64,000 nt of DNA from assembly GCF_003885045.1 (NCBI RefSeq), contig NZ_RHJS01000002.1:4643302-4707301 (forward strand). Direction: 5' to 3'. Positions 60,700 through 64,000 of the stretch are shown here, piece after piece; position 1 is the first letter of the stretch; every line of letters starts with the position of its first letter. Under the pieces are notes generated by a model that was not told the origin of the DNA, did not search any database, and saw only the letters and a list, made by a program, of their open reading frames with translations. Made by a program: the position numbers and the translations under genes. The stretch is from Schaedlerella arabinosiphila. Lineage in GTDB: Bacteria > Bacillota > Clostridia > Lachnospirales > Lachnospiraceae.

Positions 60700-60812
60700 A
60701 AAAAATGTCCTTACGGACACTGCCTATCCCGTTTGCCGACAGGATTGGCTATTTTTATTTCTTCTTGTTCCTCTAGTCGAGAAAGGCAAGAAACGCTTTT
60801 GTATAGTGATTT

Positions 60813-60872
60813 ATTATGGAAAGTCTTTTTCCTATTTTTAAGGGAATCTTACGAAGAAAGACTTTCCATAAT
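60813..60872. repeat. Perfect 16-bp inverted repeat
   Basis: ATTATGGAAAGTCTTT (60813-60828) and AAAGACTTTCCATAAT (60857-60872). Either a terminator, or an end of the ICE-derived region that follows. Confidence 0.65.
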
Positions 60873-60900
60873 TATTAAATGAGTTCTTTTAACCATGCAA

Positions 60901-61116
60901 TCAGATCAGCTTTTTCCTGCCTGTCAAATTTTTCTTCCGAAGTATGGATGCAGATGCTTCTTCTATTGCCTTTCTTTGTATTTCCGGGTTAGCACGTGCA
61001 TAGATTTCTGTAGTTGTAATGGAAGAATGGCCAAGGAAATCCCTGATATATACAAGGTTGACACCACCTTCCAGCAGATGCATGCTTTTACTGTGGCGCA
61101 GTATGTGCGGAGACAC
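60901..61116 (-). pseudogene. C-terminal fragment of a tyrosine recombinase (integrase)
   Basis: 71 codons: VSPHILRHSKSMHLLEGGVN, LVYIRDFLGHSSITTTEIYA and a basic tail. The catalytic HxLRH, GH and Tyr positions of tyrosine recombinases are all visible, but the N-terminal DNA-binding and core parts are missing and a stop lies directly upstream in frame. Remnant of an integrated element. Confidence 0.8.
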
Positions 61117-61331
61117 TCAATATCCAGATGGCATTTAATCATCCGTTCCCCAGCTTTCATAGAAACGATATGGCAGTGGGTGTGATCAGTGCTGTTGTAA
61201 TCAGGATTGCCGTATATACAAAAAGAAAAAATGCAAAGAAATACCGGCAGGGGGTAGAGTACGGGTCGGCCAGGTGAGGTGCATAATCTTAACTGTAAGC
61301 AACACCTATATTGACGCAGGAGGATATGCAC

Positions 61332-61457
61332 ATGAATGATTACAGCAAAATCACAGCCCTTTACTCCCGCCTATCCGTGGGGGACGAGGACAGGGACGGC
61401 GGCGAAAGTAACTCCATACAGAACCAGAAGATATTTCTGGAAAGCTATGCCAGATAG
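61332..61457 (+). pseudogene. N-terminal fragment of a large serine recombinase
   Basis: ATG 61332 (SD AGGAGG): MNDYSKITALYSRLSVGDED then RDGGESNSIQNQKIFLESYAR and TAG. This is the start of the resolvase domain (catalytic Ser in YSRLS). It is cut after 41 codons by a junction to relaxase sequence. Confidence 0.8.
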
Positions 61458-61825
61458 GGGAACAACTGGATATTCAAGGGAAACTGAAACCCGTTGAACG
61501 GCGGCTTGCCACTCTGAAAAAGCACTTAGAGCAAGCCGACATTTATTTCAAGTACAAGGGAAAGAAGCCGCTGACCGAAGCCGAGCAAATCCTATTTACA
61601 ACGGCGAAAGATTATCTCAAAGGCGTGATGAACGGCAAGACCACAATCCCGACAAAGATATGGAAAGAAGAATACACCAAGCTGACCGCCGAGAGAAAAA
61701 CGCTTAATCAGCGGTATCTTGCATTGAAAGAGGAAGTGAAAGAAGCGGAGAAAATCAGAAAGAGCGTTTACAGTATCTTGCGGCAGGAACATCAGCCACG
61801 CAGGACGCAGGATATGGAGCGGTAA
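61454..61825 (+). pseudogene. C-terminal fragment of an ICE relaxase (Tn1549 type)
   Basis: In a frame different from the upstream recombinase fragment: GEQLDIQGKLKPVERRLATL, KKHLEQADIYFKYKGKKPLT and MNGKTTIPTKIWKEEYTKLT, ending SILRQEHQPRRTQDMER. It matches the coiled C-terminus of mobilisation relaxases in Clostridia conjugative transposons. The nicking domain is gone. The joint with the serine recombinase start near 61450 is a deletion scar. Confidence 0.65.
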
Positions 61826-61878
61826 CAGACAGGGCGGCGGGATTGTCAACATCTGTCCCGCCGCCCTGTTTTAGACTT

Positions 61879-62292
61879 TTATTGAACCGATAAACTGGAA
61901 TCTGTCGATGTGTTTGCTTTGTCTAAATACACAAAGATTTTATACGTTCCGACAAAGTTATCACACTTAGCGACCAATGTATATGTGGTGGAACGTTCAA
62001 GTATAAAATAAGTCGCCAACTCTTTTGCATTATCCAAGGTATAAACAGCATTACCATCTGAATCGTACAAGGTCATGTCCAAATTTCCGCTGATAACATT
62101 CGATTCAAAAACAAACTTTATCCTATTGCCTGCTTCTCCTACGAAAGAAATGTCAGATGATGCGGTGACTTGCTTTGAATACTCATTGCTCATGTTACCT
62201 AATACTGTAGGTCGAGTCAGTAGATAAAAGCTGATAATTCCTACTGCCACAACGAGGATAAAACTGATGAGGATGATATATTTCTTTTTCAT
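61879..62292 (-). CDS. Small membrane-anchored exported protein (ICE cargo)
   Basis: 137 residues; SD on the minus strand is GAAAGGA. N-terminal basic MKKKY then a single hydrophobic helix IILISFILVVAVGIISFYLL; the rest is a beta-rich extracytoplasmic domain (SDISFVGEAGNRIKFVFESN, LDMTLYDSDGNAVYTLDN). No lipobox Cys, so it is anchored by an uncleaved signal helix. Function unknown. Confidence 0.7.
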   Translation of the reverse strand: MKKKYIILISFILVVAVGIISFYLLTRPTVLGNMSNEYSKQVTASSDISFVGEAGNRIKFVFESNVISGNLDMTLYDSDGNAVYTLDNAKELATYFILERSTTYTLVAKCDNFVGTYKIFVYLDKANTSTDSSLSVQ

Positions 62293-62817
62293 GCCATTAT
62301 CCTTTCAAGTCTTAATTTACCAATCTATGGTGAAAGAATTATACCACATCCAATTACGAAAAACAATCCGCCTTATACCTCGTTCCGTCTATCCAAAACC
62401 GTCAAGTGACGAGTAGTATTTTTTCGCAAAGGACGCGAAAAAATCTCCACTCTTAAACCCTTGACCGTCTGGATTTTTGCCGTTGTCATTTCGCCGCCGA
62501 GAACGGGGAACAGGATTTTACAACCCTGCCCCCGCTTTCGTCCGCTTCATTCTAACGGCAAAATCGTCTGCACTACTGCGGCGGCTGTCGGTAGGTTTTG
62601 CGGTGGCGCTGCCCCCGCGCCCCCGACCTCTCCCAAAGAACAGAATGGAATGTTACGCAATAGGGCTTGAAAAGGCTTGATTTTTAAGGCGTTGCAGATG
62701 CGAAAATCCACAGGGTAAGGTTTTATACTACCTACCCACACAAACGGCTTCTAACCGTCCACAGGCGTGTTTTGCGCCCCTTTTCCTGCCCGTTTCCCGC
62801 TGCGCTGAAAAGTTTTG
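62293..62817. other. Intergenic ICE-type noncoding region
   Basis: GC-rich sequence with repeated CGCCGCC/CCCGCTTTC tracts of the kind found beside mobilisation genes in Tn1549-like ICEs. Short inverted repeats (TTTTTTCGC/GCGAAAAAA near 62418-62443) may be part of an oriT or a terminator. No gene seen. Confidence 0.4.
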
Positions 62818-63012
62818 GTTACTATTCACAGCCACTTCACCCACATGCGCAAAAACAGCCGGTAAAGCCGTCTGCCGATGCTGCGCATCTTAATTTTTTG
62901 CTTATGTGGGTGAAGTGACTGATTTCAGTCATATAAAAATCACCAAACAGCTTCTTACAAGCTGCGCTTGACGAATCTGTCTGCTGATTTTTATATGGCT
63001 GTGAATAGTAAC
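62818..63012. mobile_element. 195-bp nested inverted-repeat element (MITE-like)
   Basis: The outer ends GTTACTATTCACAGCC (62818-62833) and GGCTGTGAATAGTAAC (62997-63012) are perfect 16-bp inverted repeats. Inside are two more stems: CACTTCACCCACAT/ATGTGGGTGAAGTG (62833-62846/62904-62917) and CATATAAAAATCA/TGATTTTTATATG (62930-62942/62985-62997). It has no coding capacity. The outer end equals the half-site of the REP family. Confidence 0.65.
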
Positions 63013-63079
63013 AAGTTTTGCGTCAATAACTCAAAAAAGCACTTGACAAAATGCTTCATGGGGGACACCGAAAGACATT

Positions 63080-63265
63080 GCGTCATTCATAGATCCAGTG
63101 TTTGAAAACAATATCCTGCTGACACAGACGGCAAGACAGCAAAAAGCATTCTTATTTCATGCGGCGCACGATTTGCGCCGTTTGATATTGCGGAATTTCG
63201 ATATATCCAGGCATAAGCGGTATAAGGAATTATCAGATTATGATAAGTTCATGGTATTCATATAG
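63080..63265 (+). pseudogene. Fragment of an unidentified protein (possibly FRG-domain)
   Basis: Open frame without start: ASFIDPVFENNILLTQTARQ, QKAFLFHAAHDLRRLILRNF, DISRHKRYKELSDYDKFMVFI and TAG. The pattern P-x(5)-R/L...Q-x-G/A-F is faintly like FRG-domain proteins. Weak. Confidence 0.3.
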
Positions 63266-63273
63266 ATACGCCG

Positions 63274-63462
63274 ATGGATTATGATACGGATTGGCTTATG
63301 GGCAGCACGGTATTACTCCTTGAAGATGATTCCATTATCTGGATTGATGATGACGGCTGGGACATTCATGATAGAGAGCAGCTGGATGAAGTTAAAAAAC
63401 GTACCACTTGGGTTGAGGCCGGAAGGATTTTATGGGCAATTACAGATGCGGATGATTTTTGA
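63274..63462 (+). CDS. Small acidic hypothetical protein
   Basis: 62 residues, strongly acidic with many Trp: MDYDTDWLMGSTVLLLEDDS, then IIWIDDDGWDIHDREQLDEV. It may be the tail of a larger broken gene. It overlaps the next open frame. Confidence 0.3.
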   Translation: MDYDTDWLMGSTVLLLEDDSIIWIDDDGWDIHDREQLDEVKKRTTWVEAGRILWAITDADDF

Positions 63463-63721
63463 AGAGTTTTCTATAACGAAGGAGGAGGATGCCATTATTG
63501 TGAATGCTGTCTATGACAGGATTGAGAAGGCTGAAATCTGGATTCCCTATGGTGAGGTGTTGAAGCACTATAGAAGCATCAAGGTAAAGCTCTGCAGGAG
63601 AATACGCAGCGGAGCAGATGCGGGCGGCAAGATACATAACCAGCATCCAAATCAACGCGTGAAATTTATGAATAGTAACTCTCTGACGGCCAGGGGCGTG
63701 TGGCAGCGCTTGACAAGGTAA
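63446..63721 (+). CDS. Small antitoxin-like hypothetical, probably degraded
   Basis: ITKEEDAIIVNAVYDRIEKA then EIWIPYGEVLKHYRSIK resembles short helical antitoxins (EEVLKHYG endings). The frame then continues into repeat-like codons (HNQHPNQRVKFMNS) across a REP end at 63669-63679, so only the first ~55 codons look genuine. No SD. Confidence 0.3.
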   Translation: MRMIFEEFSITKEEDAIIVNAVYDRIEKAEIWIPYGEVLKHYRSIKVKLCRRIRSGADAGGKIHNQHPNQRVKFMNSNSLTARGVWQRLTR

Positions 63722-63957
63722 GCGGTAACTACCAGGGGACAACATTTCCGGGAGGCCATGTGGAGAGGGATGAGACATTCACAGAGTCTGTCATCCGGGA
63801 AGTCCGTGAAGAAACAGGACTTGTGATTGAGAATCCAAAACTCTGCGGGATTTACCATTGGTTTATGGATGCTGTAGTAGAACTGATTCATGAAGACAGG
63901 TTCAGTGAATGCTATTTGTGGAATGAGGAGGGCTGTTGGAAAAAGAGGCTGCTATAA
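63700..63957 (+). pseudogene. Truncated NUDIX hydrolase (MutT-like)
   Basis: GTG 63700 in frame: ALDKVSGNYQGTTFPGGHVE, then RDETFTESVIREVREETGLV. The Nudix box G-x5-E-x7-REVREETG is complete. The N-terminal beta strands are missing, and after GIYHWFMD the sequence jumps to VVELIHEDRFSECYLWNEEGCWKKRLL, with an internal loss. Probably non-functional; remains of a chromosomal mutT beside the ICE scar. Confidence 0.65.
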
Positions 63958-64000
63958 AGGCAATATGAAAAAATAGTAACGTTTGGGACGAATCTTAGAT

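Overview
The window reads as a chromosome segment of a gut Lachnospiraceae-type Clostridia (Bacillota; Enterocloster, Hungatella or Lachnoclostridium-like). The basis is AGGAGG ribosome binding sites before most genes, mid-GC composition by eye, two-subunit Fe-S L-serine dehydratase, GPH sugar symporters, galactitol-type PTS, AraC/GH39 regulators and Tn1549-like ICE debris. I see no rRNA, tRNA or CRISPR array.

Layout. 0-13.7 kb: mixed core and accessory genes: an MHS transporter tail, an AdhR-like MerR regulator, an Abi/HEPN gene behind a structured leader, an ABC exporter, an old-yellow-enzyme reductase, TipA-type MerR and MarR regulators, a two-component system and a Gly/Asn-rich exported protein. 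13.9-15.8 kb: an IS4-family element sitting inside a dispersed palindromic repeat. 16-25.4 kb: an AT-rich island with a broken, rearranged agr quorum-sensing locus (AgrA-like, truncated AgrB, AgrC-like, an AgrD-like peptide with Ser in place of Cys) followed by a small RiPP cassette: a 36-residue four-Cys precursor, a PqqD-like RRE, a SPASM radical SAM enzyme, a GNAT-like protein and a MacB-type ABC pair. Remains of a C39 bacteriocin exporter flank it. 25.6-26.8 kb: a methyltransferase with a structured leader and a VOC protein. 26.9-41.5 kb: a catabolic island. LacI faces a DapA-like lyase and an NRAMP-fold transporter lacking the metal ligands; then YjbQ; then an eight-gene operon with GlpA, GlpB, a GlpC relative without Fe-S cysteines, a RuBisCO-like protein, a PHP phosphoesterase and galactitol-type PTS EIIA/EIIB/EIIC, followed by a CdaR/PucR regulator. 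41.5-55 kb: beta-galactoside/beta-glucoside use (AraC, GH2, two GPH symporters, an AraC-GH39 fusion, GH3). 55.8-58.2 kb: sdaAB/sdaAA with an internally deleted LysR regulator. 47.2-48.4 and 58.3-59.5 kb: two copies of a PD-(D/E)XK-like gene with near-identical leaders. 60.6-64 kb: an eroded ICE scar.

The strongest candidate for an undescribed pathway is the RuBisCO-like/Glp-like/PTS operon. I infer that a polyol or sugar acid enters through the PTS as a phosphate ester, is oxidised by the GlpABC-like complex, is decarboxylated or isomerised by the RuBisCO-like protein and is dephosphorylated by the PHP enzyme. The second is the RiPP cassette. The third is the leader of the duplicated PD-(D/E)XK gene, in which a decoy Shine-Dalgarno arm and an anti-Shine-Dalgarno arm could form a translational switch. 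The fourth is the promoter-RNA-terminator-HEPN arrangement at 1.56-2.7 kb, which resembles a type III toxin-antitoxin or abiF-RNA locus.
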